From: Microbacterium gallinarum
Lineage (GTDB): Bacteria; Actinomycetota; Actinomycetes; Actinomycetales; Microbacteriaceae
Direction of reading: 5' to 3'
DNA: 64,000 nt
NCBI RefSeq assembly: GCF_014837165.1
Contig: NZ_JACSPM010000003.1
Coordinates: 248,001-312,000, forward strand
The position numbers were made by a program, and so were the translations under genes. The notes beneath the pieces were generated by a model. It ran no database searches. It was given only the letters and a program-made list of their open reading frames with translations, and was not told where the DNA came from. Positions 27,210-38,853 of this stretch are shown one piece after another (the stretch's first letter is position 1; every line of letters starts with the position of its first letter).

Positions 27210-28244
27210 TCAGTCGTCGCTGCGGGCGCCGAAGACGATCTCGTCCCACGACGGCATCGATGTGCGGCCCTTGCGACGACCCGCCTCCGCTACCGCGGAC
27301 GGCGCCACGTCGAAGTCGGAGGCCTCGGGTTCGTCGTCACCCGGGGTCTCGTCGTAGCCGGGCTCGAGCGCGTCGAACAGCGCGACCGGCGACTGCGATC
27401 GCGACGTGACGGCCTCATCGGCACCGGGCAGCGGTTCGCGCTGGCCACGGCGGCGCCGGAGCGCCTCGAGGAGGTCGGCCGTCTCGGCCGAGGTCACGGC
27501 CGGCTCGTCGGCGCGCTTGATCGCCGCCTGCTGCACGGCCTGCGCGGCCGGAGCGGGAAGATCGGGCGACTCGAAGTCGGCGTCGGGCAGCTTGCGCGGC
27601 CCGAAGGCGCCGCTGTCGAAGCGGGTGTCGTCTTTGGCCGGCGTCGTCTCGAGCGCGCGCAGTCGGGGGATGAGACCCTCGGGCAGCGAACCCTGTCGCG
27701 ACAGCTGGATGGCGTCGGCGTTGAGCGGAGACAGAGTGCTGCGGCGGGGGTCGAAGCCCCAGCGTGCGTCGTGGTCGACTTCGTTGGCCGTGAACTCGAG
27801 CTTGATGATCCACCCGGTGGGCTCTTTCCAGCTCGTCCACCGCTCGCCCGAGGCGCCCGCCTCGTGCAGCTTGGCGCGGACGGCGGCGCCGAACGTCGGG
27901 TTGCGGTCGCCTTCGAAGTCGCCGCCGAGCAGCACGGCGACGGCGAGCGCCTGGCCCACGATGTGCTCGCGCTCCGCGAGGACCGGGCCTTCGAACCGGC
28001 GGACGTCCTCCACGCGCGCGCCGAGAAGGCTCGCGACCTCCTCGGCTGAGAGTCCGGCGCGGATGTGCGATTGGATCTCGCGCGGACTCGGCCGCGCGGC
28101 CTGCGTGTCGTCGTCGCGGTCGCGTCGCGCCTTGCGCAGTTCGATGCGCAGCACGTCGTCGACGGCGAGAGCGAACCTCTCCCCGGACTCGGTAGCCAGG
28201 ACGAGTGTGTCGTCCTCGGTGCCGATGACCTTGAGCTGTTCCAT
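27210..28244 (-). CDS. sepH: Septation protein SepH (DUF3071)
   Basis: Actinobacterial cell-division protein, described in Streptomyces as a stimulator of FtsZ assembly. 344 residues. The N-terminal domain begins MEQLKVIGTEDDTLVLATES and includes a helix-turn-helix-like segment SPREIQSHIRAGLSAEEVAS followed by LGARVEDVRRFEGPVLAERE (about 53-92). A TGWIIKLEFTANEVDHDARW block (about 142-161) follows, then a long low-complexity linker. The conserved C-terminal tail SMPSWDEIVFG is present. A GGAGGGG ribosome site stands 7 nt before the ATG. It sits beside DUF4193, dut and DUF3093, its usual genomic company. Confidence 0.93.
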   Translation of the reverse strand: MEQLKVIGTEDDTLVLATESGERFALAVDDVLRIELRKARRDRDDDTQAARPSPREIQSHIRAGLSAEEVASLLGARVEDVRRFEGPVLAEREHIVGQALAVAVLLGGDFEGDRNPTFGAAVRAKLHEAGASGERWTSWKEPTGWIIKLEFTANEVDHDARWGFDPRRSTLSPLNADAIQLSRQGSLPEGLIPRLRALETTPAKDDTRFDSGAFGPRKLPDADFESPDLPAPAAQAVQQAAIKRADEPAVTSAETADLLEALRRRRGQREPLPGADEAVTSRSQSPVALFDALEPGYDETPGDDEPEASDFDVAPSAVAEAGRRKGRTSMPSWDEIVFGARSDD

Positions 28245-28452
28245 GCGAACGCCCCTCCGATCCTGCGTGTCCCGGCCATGCTGACACAGGCGATGTGCAA
28301 CGCCGGGAATATCCCGCGCGTGGCGCGAGTTTCAGGGGGACGCATGGTCGAACAATCTCTGCAACGCATTTGCGAAAACGGAGACGGTCATGCAAACTAT
28401 CGCCGCCTGAACGGGCGCACCCGCAAGACTTCGGAAGTTGAGACGTTTACGA

Positions 28453-28746
28453 ATGGCCACCGATTACGACGCCCCCCGCAAGACCGAGGACGACAGCGAG
28501 TCGATCGAGGCTCTCAAGGAGCGCGTTCCCGACAAGCTCTCGGGAGCGGTCGACGTCGAGGATGCCGACAACCCGTCGGGCTTCGAGCTCCCCGGGGCTG
28601 ATCTGTCCGACCTCGAGCTCGACGTCGTCGTGCTGCCGCCGCAGGAAGACGAGTTCACGTGCTCGAACTGCTTCCTCGTGAAGCACCGCTCGCAGCTCGA
28701 CCACGAGACCTCGGACGGGCCTATGTGCCGGGAGTGCTCGGCTTGA
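28453..28746 (+). CDS. DUF4193 family protein
   Basis: A 97-residue acidic protein conserved in actinobacteria, function unknown. The start MATDYDAPRK and the middle SIEALKERVPDKLSG are family hallmarks. The C-terminus carries a zinc ribbon, CSNCFLVKHRSQL, followed by MCREC (four cysteines). No ribosome site is strong; the ATG at 28453 matches family starts better than the in-frame ATG at 28438. Divergent from sepH with a 208-bp gap that should hold both promoters; no clear boxes were fixed there. Its last 26 bp overlap the opposing DUF3093 gene. Confidence 0.9.
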   Translation: MATDYDAPRKTEDDSESIEALKERVPDKLSGAVDVEDADNPSGFELPGADLSDLELDVVVLPPQEDEFTCSNCFLVKHRSQLDHETSDGPMCRECSA

Positions 28747-29209
28747 CCTGAGCGCGGCGCACGGCGGCGGCGAGCCGATCGGGCGTCCGCGACGAGATCA
28801 CCCATGCCGGTGTCGGATCCTGAGGATCTGACACCGGCATCACTACGAGTCCGTCGATCCCACCGCGGATGACGTGCCACGAGCGCGGGTCGAGACCCGC
28901 ACCGCGCTGCTGGCGCGCATCCTCTCCGACGTGCACTGCCGGATCGCCCAGCAGGTCGACGGGGATGTGTGCGCGCCCGGCGCGGAGCTCTCCGCCCTCG
29001 ACGGCGACGACCGGCGAGCCCGCCACGAGCAGGGCGACCACGGCGACCCCGACGACCGCCCCGATCACGAGCGCGAGCGTGGTGTCGATGGGGGCGAAGA
29101 CGAGGGCGACCATCGGTCCTGCGACCGCGGCGCTCACCATGACCCAGAGGGACGGACCGAGCCGTTCGCGATAGTCGCGGGCTCCGACGTCGTGCGCTGT
29201 CTTCTGCAT
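28721..29209 (-). CDS. DUF3093 family membrane protein
   Basis: A 162-residue protein with two membrane helices (about residues 20-39, SLWVMVSAAVAGPMVALVFA, and 45-66). A cytoplasmic or outer domain follows with AVEGGELRAGRAHIP, GLDPRSWHVIRGGIDGLV and the terminal PAWVISSRTPDRLAAAVRRA. These are the conserved blocks of DUF3093, a family without assigned function. Two ATGs, 29218 and 29209, are 9 nt apart; the second gives the usual MQKT-type start. It diverges from dut with only 12 bp between and converges on DUF4193 with an overlap of 26 bp. Confidence 0.87.
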   Translation of the reverse strand: MQKTAHDVGARDYRERLGPSLWVMVSAAVAGPMVALVFAPIDTTLALVIGAVVGVAVVALLVAGSPVVAVEGGELRAGRAHIPVDLLGDPAVHVGEDARQQRGAGLDPRSWHVIRGGIDGLVVMPVSDPQDPTPAWVISSRTPDRLAAAVRRAQVKPSTPGT

Positions 29210-29215
29210 TACCCT
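29210..29215 (+). promoter_or_regulatory. -10 box for leaderless dut
   Basis: TACCCT stands 6 nt before the GTG at 29222 and no ribosome site lies between. The box overlaps the extreme 5' end of the divergent DUF3093 gene. Confidence 0.45.
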
Positions 29216-29221
29216 CATTGG

Positions 29222-29746
29222 GTGACTGAAACGGTGGACGTCCCCATTATCGCCTCCGACGTCCCGGTGTACGCGCACCCGGGTGACGCCGGCGCCGACC
29301 TCATGGCCGCCGAGGCGACTCGCCTCGAGCCGGGTCAGCGGGCGATGGTGGGCACCGGGGTGCGCATCGCCCTCCCGGAGGGATACGTCGCGTTCGTCGT
29401 GCCGCGCAGCGGGCTCGCCGCCAAGCACGGCATCACCGTCGTGAACGCCCCCGGGACGGTCGACGCCGGCTATCGCGGTGAGATCAAGGTCATCCTCTTG
29501 AACACCGATGCCGAGCACGCCCACGACATCGCGGTCGGCGACCGCATCGCCCAGCTCATCGTGATGCCGGTGCCCCGCGCCCGGTTCGTCCCCGTCGAGG
29601 CTCTGCCCGAGAGCGCCCGAGGCGAAGGCGGCTTCGGCTCCACGGGCTTCTCAGGCGGGAGCGCTGCTGTGCCGCCGACGAGCCTGGGCGAGTCCACGCG
29701 GGAAGCTCCCCGCGATCTTGACAAGAAGGACGGAGTCCTCGCATGA
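29222..29746 (+). CDS. dut: dUTP diphosphatase
   Basis: Trimeric dUTPase that hydrolyses dUTP to dUMP, limiting uracil in DNA and feeding dTMP synthesis. Its five motifs are visible in order: HPGDAGADL, VVPRSGLAAKHGI, NAPGTVDAGYRGEIKV (uracil pocket with the catalytic Asp and Tyr), GDRIAQLIVMP, and the flexible C-terminal arm RGEGGFGSTGF. The 174-residue length includes a further ~25-residue tail rich in Ser and Pro after motif 5. It heads a tightly coupled operon: its TGA overlaps the ATG of the DUF3710 gene (ATGA). Start GTG, probably leaderless. Confidence 0.96.
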   Translation: MTETVDVPIIASDVPVYAHPGDAGADLMAAEATRLEPGQRAMVGTGVRIALPEGYVAFVVPRSGLAAKHGITVVNAPGTVDAGYRGEIKVILLNTDAEHAHDIAVGDRIAQLIVMPVPRARFVPVEALPESARGEGGFGSTGFSGGSAAVPPTSLGESTREAPRDLDKKDGVLA

Positions 29747-30345
29747 CCGACCCCACTCCCGCAGCCGACTCCCCGCGCAAGGACGCGCCCGAGGACCGCG
29801 CCGTCGCCGGCCCGTTCGACGAGTCCGAGGCGAACCCGGTCCGCCCGTACATCGACCTCGGCGGGATCAAGATCCTCCCGCGGGAGGGCCTCAACCTGCG
29901 TCTCGAGGTCGAGGAGCAGACCAAGCGCATCGTCGCGGTCGGGCTCGACTACGCCGGTTCGACCCTGCAGGTGCAGCCGTTCGCCGCTCCGCGGACCGTC
30001 GGACTGTGGGCTGAGACCCGCGAGCAGATCCGCCAGCAGATTCGCCAGCAGGGCGGGCGCGTCGAGGAGCGCGAAGGCCCCCTCGGCCCCGAGCTCCTCG
30101 CCGAGGTCCCCGTGGCGGCGGGGCCCGACGGCACGTCGGGCAAGCGGCTCGCCCGGTTCGTCGGCGTGGACGGACCCCGCTGGTTCCTCCGTGGCGTGAT
30201 CGGCGGAGCGGCGACGTCCGACGTCGAGGCCGCAAACGCCGTCGAAGACCTCTTCCGCTCGATCGTCGTCGTGCGCGGCGGGTCCCCGATGCCGCCCCGC
30301 GACCTCATCCCGCTGCGCATGCCGGCCACCCCGGGCGCGGCGTGA
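29743..30345 (+). CDS. DUF3710 family protein
   Basis: A 200-residue soluble protein present next to dut throughout actinobacteria; function unknown. An acidic, Pro-rich N-terminus (about 1-30) is followed by the conserved core: GPFDESEANPVRPYIDLGGI, ILPREGLNLRLEVEEQTKRI, LQVQPFAAPRTVGLW, VDGPRWFLRGVIGG and the terminal PRDLIPLRMP. There is no membrane segment. Start and stop both overlap neighbouring genes by 4 bp (ATGA at the start, GTGA at the end), which indicates translational coupling with dut and DUF3159. Confidence 0.92.
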   Translation: MTDPTPAADSPRKDAPEDRAVAGPFDESEANPVRPYIDLGGIKILPREGLNLRLEVEEQTKRIVAVGLDYAGSTLQVQPFAAPRTVGLWAETREQIRQQIRQQGGRVEEREGPLGPELLAEVPVAAGPDGTSGKRLARFVGVDGPRWFLRGVIGGAATSDVEAANAVEDLFRSIVVVRGGSPMPPRDLIPLRMPATPGAA

Positions 30346-31136
30346 CCGACCGACCCGAGCCCTCGCCCGGCGACGAGCAGCGCAGCGCCGATCTGACCCC
30401 GCCGCCGGCGGCCGAGGCATCCGCTTCCGACCTTCTCGGCGCCGCGCTCGGCGGTGCCGCACGCCGTGCAGGGCTCGACCCGGCCGAAGGCGCGTCGACC
30501 GGTCACGTCGTCTGGGCCGCGATGGGCGGGTGGCGGGGCGTCCTCGAGTCCGTCCTGCCCGGCCTCGTGTTCATCGTCGTCTACACGCTCACCATCGACC
30601 CCGACACGGGCGAGGGCGACCTGTGGCTCTCGCTCGGGCTGTCGGTCGGCATCGCGGCGGTCTTCACCGCGGCGCGGCTCATCGCCCGCCAGCCCGTGAC
30701 GGCCGCGATCGGCGGATTGATCGCGGCCGGTGTCGCTGCGGCCTTCGCGGCGTTCACGGGCGAGGCATCCAACAACTTCATCCCCGGCTTCATCACGAAC
30801 GCGCTCTACGGAAGCGCCTTCCTGATCTCGGCGCTCATCGGATGGTCGCTGATCGGCCTGGCCGCCGGATTCCTGATGGGGGAGGGCACCGCCTGGCGCG
30901 CCGACAAGCGCAAGCGCCGCGTGTACTTCTGGCTCGCGATCGCGTGGGCGTCGCTCTTCGCCGCGCGCCTGCTGGTGCAGCTCCCGCTGTACTTCGCCGA
31001 CAACGTCACCGCGCTCGGGACGCTCAAGCTCGTGATGGGGCTCCCTCTGTTCGCGCCGCTCGTCGCGGTCACCTGGCTCGCCGTCCGCGCACTGTATCCG
31101 CGTGGCGAGTCGAACGAGGTCACCGCTGCGGAGTGA
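30342..31136 (+). CDS. DUF3159 family membrane protein
   Basis: A 264-residue polytopic protein with five or six predicted membrane helices between about residues 60 and 250: LPGLVFIVVYTLTI, LSLGLSVGIAAVFTAARLIA, AAIGGLIAAGVAAAFAAF, ALYGSAFLISALIGWSLIGL and, after a Lys/Arg-rich loop (ADKRKRRVYFW), two more. The N-terminal ~45 residues are soluble and Pro-rich. It belongs to DUF3159, a family of unknown function encoded in dut operons of actinobacteria. Coupled to the DUF3710 gene by GTGA. Immediately after its stop comes the 24-bp palindrome that precedes aconitase. Confidence 0.9.
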   Translation: MTDRPEPSPGDEQRSADLTPPPAAEASASDLLGAALGGAARRAGLDPAEGASTGHVVWAAMGGWRGVLESVLPGLVFIVVYTLTIDPDTGEGDLWLSLGLSVGIAAVFTAARLIARQPVTAAIGGLIAAGVAAAFAAFTGEASNNFIPGFITNALYGSAFLISALIGWSLIGLAAGFLMGEGTAWRADKRKRRVYFWLAIAWASLFAARLLVQLPLYFADNVTALGTLKLVMGLPLFAPLVAVTWLAVRALYPRGESNEVTAAE

Positions 31137-31139
31137 TAC

Positions 31140-31163
31140 ATTTATCTTGATATCAAGATAAAT
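31140..31163. promoter_or_regulatory. Perfect 24-bp AT-rich palindrome, likely operator of aconitase
   Basis: Two exact inverted 12-mers, ATTTATCTTGAT and its complement, meet with no spacer. Only 4 of 24 bases are G or C in a region of about 70% G+C. The core TCTTGATATCAAGA is the shape of MarR-family operators. It ends on a TTGACC (31163-31168) that could be the -35 of the acnA promoter, with CATCCT 16 nt further as a weak -10. A bound regulator would then block RNA polymerase. It lies 110 bp before the acnA GTG. Confidence 0.75.
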
Positions 31164-31273
31164 TGACCCCGCCGCGGATTAGGTCATCCTCACTAGCCGA
31201 GGGCTCCGGTGCGGGGGAAGATGGGGAGTGCCGGGCTCCGGCCCCGCTCCCGCCGCCGACGAAGGAGACAGAC

Positions 31274-34108
<2,835 letters not shown>

Positions 34109-34119
34109 CAGCTGATTCA

Positions 34120-34153
34120 CGGGGGACCGCATGCCGCGGCATCCGGTCCCCCG
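34120..34153 (+). terminator. Terminator of acnA
   Basis: A 10-bp stem (CGGGGGACCG/CGGTCCCCCG) plus an inner 5-bp stem (ATGCC/GGCAT) lies 11 bp after the acnA stop. It is followed by TCTTGT. Confidence 0.7.
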
Positions 34154-34205
34154 TCTTGTCGCAGGTAGACTTGCAGAGCCCTTCCGGGGCCGGAAAGGAG
34201 CCGGG

Positions 34206-36164
34206 ATGTCGCTGCTGTCGTCCATTGGCGGACCCCGCGATCTCGACGCGCTGAGCACCACCGAGCTCGAGCAGCTCGCGGAGGAGGTCCGCGCGTTCCT
34301 CATCGAGAACGTCGCCCGCACGGGTGGTCACCTGGGCCCCAACCTCGGTGTCGTCGAACTCACGATCGCCCTGCACAAGGTCTTCGACTCGCCCTCCGAC
34401 CCGTTCATCTTCGACACGGGCCACCAGTCGTACGTGCACAAGCTGCTCACCGGTCGACAGGACTTCTCGAACCTGCGCTCGCGCGGCGGCCTCGCCGGCT
34501 ATCCGCAAAGGTCCGAGAGCCCGCACGACGTCGTCGAGTCGTCGCACGCATCCAGTTCGCTCAGCTGGGCCGACGGCGTCTCGCGCGCCCTGACGCGCAC
34601 CGGGCGCAAGGACCGCCACGTGGTCGCCGTCGTCGGCGACGGGTCGCTCACCGGCGGCATGACGTGGGAGGCGCTCAACAACATCTCCGACGACAACGAC
34701 CGCAACCTGGTGATCGTCGTCAACGACAACGGACGGTCGTACGCACCGACCATCGGCGGAATGGCCCGCTACCTCAACCGCGTGCGCACTGCCGAGACGT
34801 ACCGCAACCTGCACCGCGGCTCTGACACCCTCTTCCGCAAGCTCGGCCCCGCCGCCCGCGCGGTGTATCGCGGCGTGCGCGGCGGCACGCACGGCTTCCT
34901 CTCGCGCTTCACGAACAACGCGGCGCTGTACTCGAACCTCGACATCAAGTACCTCGGCCCGGTCGACGGTCACGACCTGCCCACGCTCATCGAGACGCTG
35001 GAGCTCGCGAAGTCGTACGGCGCGCCCGTCATCGTGCACGCGATCACCGAGAAGGGCCGCGGCTACCAGCCCGCCCTCGACGACCAGGCCGACGCGTTCC
35101 ATGCCGTGGGCAAGATCGATCCGCTGACCGGCAAGACGGTCGGAAGCTCGGGCGGCGCGCCGGCGTGGACCGACGTGTTCGCCGAGGAACTGGTCTCGGT
35201 CGGGGAGCGGCGCGACGACATCATCGCGATGACGGCCGCCATGCTGCGCCCGACCGGCCTGCTGCCGTTCGCGCAGCGGTTCCCCGATCGCGTGTACGAC
35301 GTGGGCATCGCCGAGCAGCACGCGGTGGCCTCGGCTGCCGGGCTCGCGTTCGGCGGTCTTCACCCCGTGGTGGCGATCTACGCGACGTTCATGAACCGCG
35401 CGTTCGACCAGGTGCTGATGGATGTCGCGCTCCACCGCGCGGGCGTCACGTTCGTGCTCGACCGCGCCGGCGTCACCGGCCCCGACGGTCCGAGCCATCA
35501 CGGCATCTGGGACCTCGCCATGCTGCAGCTGGTGCCGCACATCCGCATCGCGGTGCCGCGTGACGCCGAGCGCCTGCGCGAAGAGCTGCAGGAGGCCGTG
35601 GCTGTGCACGACGCGCCCACGGTCATCCGGTTCCCGAAGGGCGGTGTCAGCCCCGAGCTGCCCGCCGTCGAACGCCTCGATGACGGGGTCGACGTGCTGG
35701 TCCGCTCCGAGGCGGAGGATGTGCTCATCGTGGGCATCGGCCCCATGGCGCACATCGCCGTCGACGTCGCGGGACGCCTGCGCGACCAGGGGATCGGCGC
35801 GACGGTGGTCGACCCGCGGTGGGTCGTGCCCGTCCAGCCGTCGATCGTCACGCTCGCGGCATCCCACCGTCTCGTCATCACGATCGAGGACGGCATCCGT
35901 GTCGGCGGCATCGGCACGCGTGTGCGCCAGGTGCTCCGCGAGGCGGGCGTCGACACCGCCGTCGACGAGCTCGGCGTGCCCGACGAGTTCATCGACCACG
36001 CCAGCCGCGAGCAGATCCTCGACGACGCCGGCCTCACGCCGGCGAAGATCGCGCACGACGTCGTGGCGCAGGTGCTGGGCACCCGTATCCCCGTCGCCCG
36101 CGGCGCCCAGACCACCGAGATCCCGACGATCCCCACGCTCGCGCGCGACCAGCAGCGGCGCTGA
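34206..36164 (+). CDS. dxs: 1-deoxy-D-xylulose-5-phosphate synthase
   Basis: First enzyme of the MEP isoprenoid pathway: pyruvate + glyceraldehyde 3-phosphate to DXP, using thiamine diphosphate. 652 residues. Key elements are TGGHLGPNLGVVELT and DTGHQSYVHK (early His residues), the TPP/Mg motif VGDGSLTGGMTWEALNN (about 144-160), the second-domain GIAEQHAVASAAG with the catalytic Glu, DRAGVTGPDGPSHHGIWD (about 420-437), and the C-terminal transketolase-like domain ending in ELGVPDEFIDHASREQI. The ATG at 34206 has GGAAAGGAG upstream at good spacing. Probably monocistronic; a TAGACT at about 34167 may be its -10. Confidence 0.97.
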   Translation: MSLLSSIGGPRDLDALSTTELEQLAEEVRAFLIENVARTGGHLGPNLGVVELTIALHKVFDSPSDPFIFDTGHQSYVHKLLTGRQDFSNLRSRGGLAGYPQRSESPHDVVESSHASSSLSWADGVSRALTRTGRKDRHVVAVVGDGSLTGGMTWEALNNISDDNDRNLVIVVNDNGRSYAPTIGGMARYLNRVRTAETYRNLHRGSDTLFRKLGPAARAVYRGVRGGTHGFLSRFTNNAALYSNLDIKYLGPVDGHDLPTLIETLELAKSYGAPVIVHAITEKGRGYQPALDDQADAFHAVGKIDPLTGKTVGSSGGAPAWTDVFAEELVSVGERRDDIIAMTAAMLRPTGLLPFAQRFPDRVYDVGIAEQHAVASAAGLAFGGLHPVVAIYATFMNRAFDQVLMDVALHRAGVTFVLDRAGVTGPDGPSHHGIWDLAMLQLVPHIRIAVPRDAERLREELQEAVAVHDAPTVIRFPKGGVSPELPAVERLDDGVDVLVRSEAEDVLIVGIGPMAHIAVDVAGRLRDQGIGATVVDPRWVVPVQPSIVTLAASHRLVITIEDGIRVGGIGTRVRQVLREAGVDTAVDELGVPDEFIDHASREQILDDAGLTPAKIAHDVVAQVLGTRIPVARGAQTTEIPTIPTLARDQQRR

Positions 36165-36236
36165 CCGTTGCGCTGGGCGGCGCGTCGACTTCGTCGTCGG
36201 CGGGGCGCCCGGCATCCGGCGTGAAAGCATGGACGG

Positions 36237-38747
36237 ATGACCAGCGCCAACCTCAGCAGGGCGGAGACCGCGACCCGGTCCGCCGCCGTCTCCGTCCTCT
36301 CCGCGCGCGTCGAGCTCGACGTGACGACAGCACCTGACGTGGATGAGACCGGGTTCGCGACGGTCAGCACGCTGGAGATCGAGACGGATGCCGCAGCCGC
36401 CGGCGCTGACATCGAGACGTGGATCGACTTCATCGGCGAGGCCGTCGAGGCTGTCGAGGTGGACGGCGTCGCCCGTCCGGTGGAATGGGACGGCGCCCGC
36501 GTCCGGATCACCGGACTGCGCGGGCGGCACACCGTGCGCGTCGTCGCGCGGGCGGCGTACAGCCGGTCCGGCGAGGGCATGCACCGCTTCGTCGATCCGG
36601 TCGACGGCCAGACGTACCTCTACACGCACGACGAACCCGCCGACGCGCGCCGGGTGATGGCCTGCTTCGAGCAGCCCGACATGAAGGCCCGCTACACGTT
36701 CGTCGTCACGGCGCCGGCGGGCTGGACGGTGCTCTCGAACCAGGCGGTCGCGGAGCGCACGACCGATGGTGCCGTGCAGCGTGCGGTGTTCGCCGAGACG
36801 CCGCCGATCTCGACCTACATCACCTCGGTGGCGGCAGGCCCGTATCACCGCGTGGAGGGGGAGTGGCGGCGAGGCGATCAGGTCGTGCCGCTGGGCGTCT
36901 ACTGCCGCGCGTCGCTCGCCGAGCACCTCGATGCCGACGAGATCCTCGAGATCACCGGGCAGGGCCTCGACTTCTTCACCGACGCCTTCCGCTACCCCTA
37001 CCCGTGGGACAAGTACGACCAGATCTTCGTGCCCGAGTACAACATCGGCGCCATGGAGAACCCCGGCCTGGTGACCTTCACCGAGGCGTACGTCTTCCGC
37101 GGCGCGGCGACGGTGGCACAGCACGAGGGCCGTGCCAACACGATCCTCCACGAGATGGCGCACATGTGGTTCGGCGACCTCGTGACGATGCGCTGGTGGG
37201 ACGACCTGTGGCTCAAAGAGTCGTTCGCCGACTACATGGGCGCCCACGCCACGGCGGCCGTCACCCGGTTCCCGGATGCGTGGGTGACCTTCGCTGCGCG
37301 CCGGAAGGCATGGGCGTATCTGCAGGACCAGCTGCGGACGACGCATCCCATCGTCGCCGACATCGCCGACCTCGAGGCCGCCAAGCTGAACTTCGACGGC
37401 ATCACGTATGCCAAGGGGGCGTCGGTGCTCAAGCAGCTGGTGGCGTTCGTTGGCGAGGAGGAGTTCTTCGAGGGGGCCCGGCAGTACTTCGCCGCACACG
37501 CGTTCGGCAACACCACCCTCGACGACCTGCTCCGCCACCTCGCGGCCGCCTCCGGCCGGGATCTCCACTCGTGGTCTCGCGCGTGGCTGGAGACCACCGG
37601 CATGTCGATCATCCAGGTCGAGCGCGACGGCGGGAGCGCCGTGCTCGCGCAGTCCGACCCGCGCCCGCACCGGCTGCGCGTGGGTCTGTTCGCGCTGCGA
37701 GACGGACGGCTGGTGCGCACCCGCACCGTCGACGCCGACATCGCGCACGAGCGCACCCCCCTCGGGGACATCGGACCAGCCGACCTCGTGCTGCCCAACG
37801 ACGGCGACCTCACGTACGCCAAGGTGCGGCTCGACGCGGCATCGCTCGATGCCGTCGAAGCGGCGCTCTCGACGATCGACGACGCCCTGGCCCGCGGGCT
37901 CGTGTGGTCGGCGCTGTGGAACGCCACGCGTGATGGTGAGCTTCCCGCCGCGCGCTACCTCGACATCGTCCGACGCCATGCCGGGGCTGAGACGAACTCC
38001 GCGCTGCGTGCCGACGTGCTCGCGAACGCCTCTGCCGCGATCGGCCATTACGTCGCCGCAGCCCGCCGGCCGCAGGAGCGGTCAGCATGGCTCGAGATGG
38101 CATGGCAGCAGCTGAAGGCGGCCGACGCGGGCAGTGACGCCCAGCTGGCGTGGGCTCGCTCGCTCGGGTCGGCGGCGCTGTATGACGAGGGCAGGGCGGA
38201 GGAGCTGCGGGGGATGCTCGCCGGCACGACGGCAGTGCCGGACGGCCTGGAACTCGACCCCGAGCTGCGGTGGGCATGGCTCACGGCGCTGGCGACGACG
38301 GGCCACGCGACGGCCGCCGATGCCGACGAGGAACTGCGCCGCGACCCGACCGCGAAAGGCCGCACGGCGCATCTGACGGTGCTCGCGGCCCGGCCTGACC
38401 CAGACGTGCGCGCTGCCGCGTGGCACTCCGCGTGGGAGGACACGACGCTCACCAACGACCACCTCAGCGCAACCATCGCCGGGGTGCGCGCCGGTGGCCG
38501 GCGCGACCTCATCGCGGCGTTCGACGAGGAATACTTCGCGCGGATCCGCGGCGTCTGGACCGCGCGCAGCATCGAGATCGCCGCGCGCCTCGTGCGCGGG
38601 CTGTTCCCCGAGGGCGACTCGCTCGACCCCGTCGACGCCTGGCTCGCGCACAACGACGATGCGCCGGCAGCGCTGCGGCGCATCGTGATCGAGCAGCGCG
38701 ATCACCTGGAGCGCGATCTGCGCGTCCGCGCGGCGCAGCCCTCCTAG
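36237..38747 (+). CDS. pepN: Aminopeptidase N, M1 family
   Basis: Zinc metallo-aminopeptidase that trims N-terminal residues from peptides in the cytoplasm. 836 residues, close to the actinobacterial PepN length. The substrate-anchoring GAMENPG block (about 262-268) precedes the zinc motif ILHEMAHMWFGDLVTMRWW (HExxH, with the third ligand in LWLKESFADYMG about 19 residues later). A catalytic Tyr is expected in the FDGITYAKGASVL segment. The C-terminal ERAP1-like helical domain begins near residue 500. No signal peptide. The ATG at 36237 lies 72 bp after dxs; no strong ribosome site is seen. Confidence 0.96.
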   Translation: MTSANLSRAETATRSAAVSVLSARVELDVTTAPDVDETGFATVSTLEIETDAAAAGADIETWIDFIGEAVEAVEVDGVARPVEWDGARVRITGLRGRHTVRVVARAAYSRSGEGMHRFVDPVDGQTYLYTHDEPADARRVMACFEQPDMKARYTFVVTAPAGWTVLSNQAVAERTTDGAVQRAVFAETPPISTYITSVAAGPYHRVEGEWRRGDQVVPLGVYCRASLAEHLDADEILEITGQGLDFFTDAFRYPYPWDKYDQIFVPEYNIGAMENPGLVTFTEAYVFRGAATVAQHEGRANTILHEMAHMWFGDLVTMRWWDDLWLKESFADYMGAHATAAVTRFPDAWVTFAARRKAWAYLQDQLRTTHPIVADIADLEAAKLNFDGITYAKGASVLKQLVAFVGEEEFFEGARQYFAAHAFGNTTLDDLLRHLAAASGRDLHSWSRAWLETTGMSIIQVERDGGSAVLAQSDPRPHRLRVGLFALRDGRLVRTRTVDADIAHERTPLGDIGPADLVLPNDGDLTYAKVRLDAASLDAVEAALSTIDDALARGLVWSALWNATRDGELPAARYLDIVRRHAGAETNSALRADVLANASAAIGHYVAAARRPQERSAWLEMAWQQLKAADAGSDAQLAWARSLGSAALYDEGRAEELRGMLAGTTAVPDGLELDPELRWAWLTALATTGHATAADADEELRRDPTAKGRTAHLTVLAARPDPDVRAAAWHSAWEDTTLTNDHLSATIAGVRAGGRRDLIAAFDEEYFARIRGVWTARSIEIAARLVRGLFPEGDSLDPVDAWLAHNDDAPAALRRIVIEQRDHLERDLRVRAAQPS

Positions 38748-38853
38748 CGCCCGGCGGCGGGACGGATCGCGTAGGTGCACGTCGCGGGCCGTCGAATCCG
38801 TGCCCACGCCGCGTCGTCCGTGGGCGGTCGCTCCGGTGGGGCAGGATGCTCTC

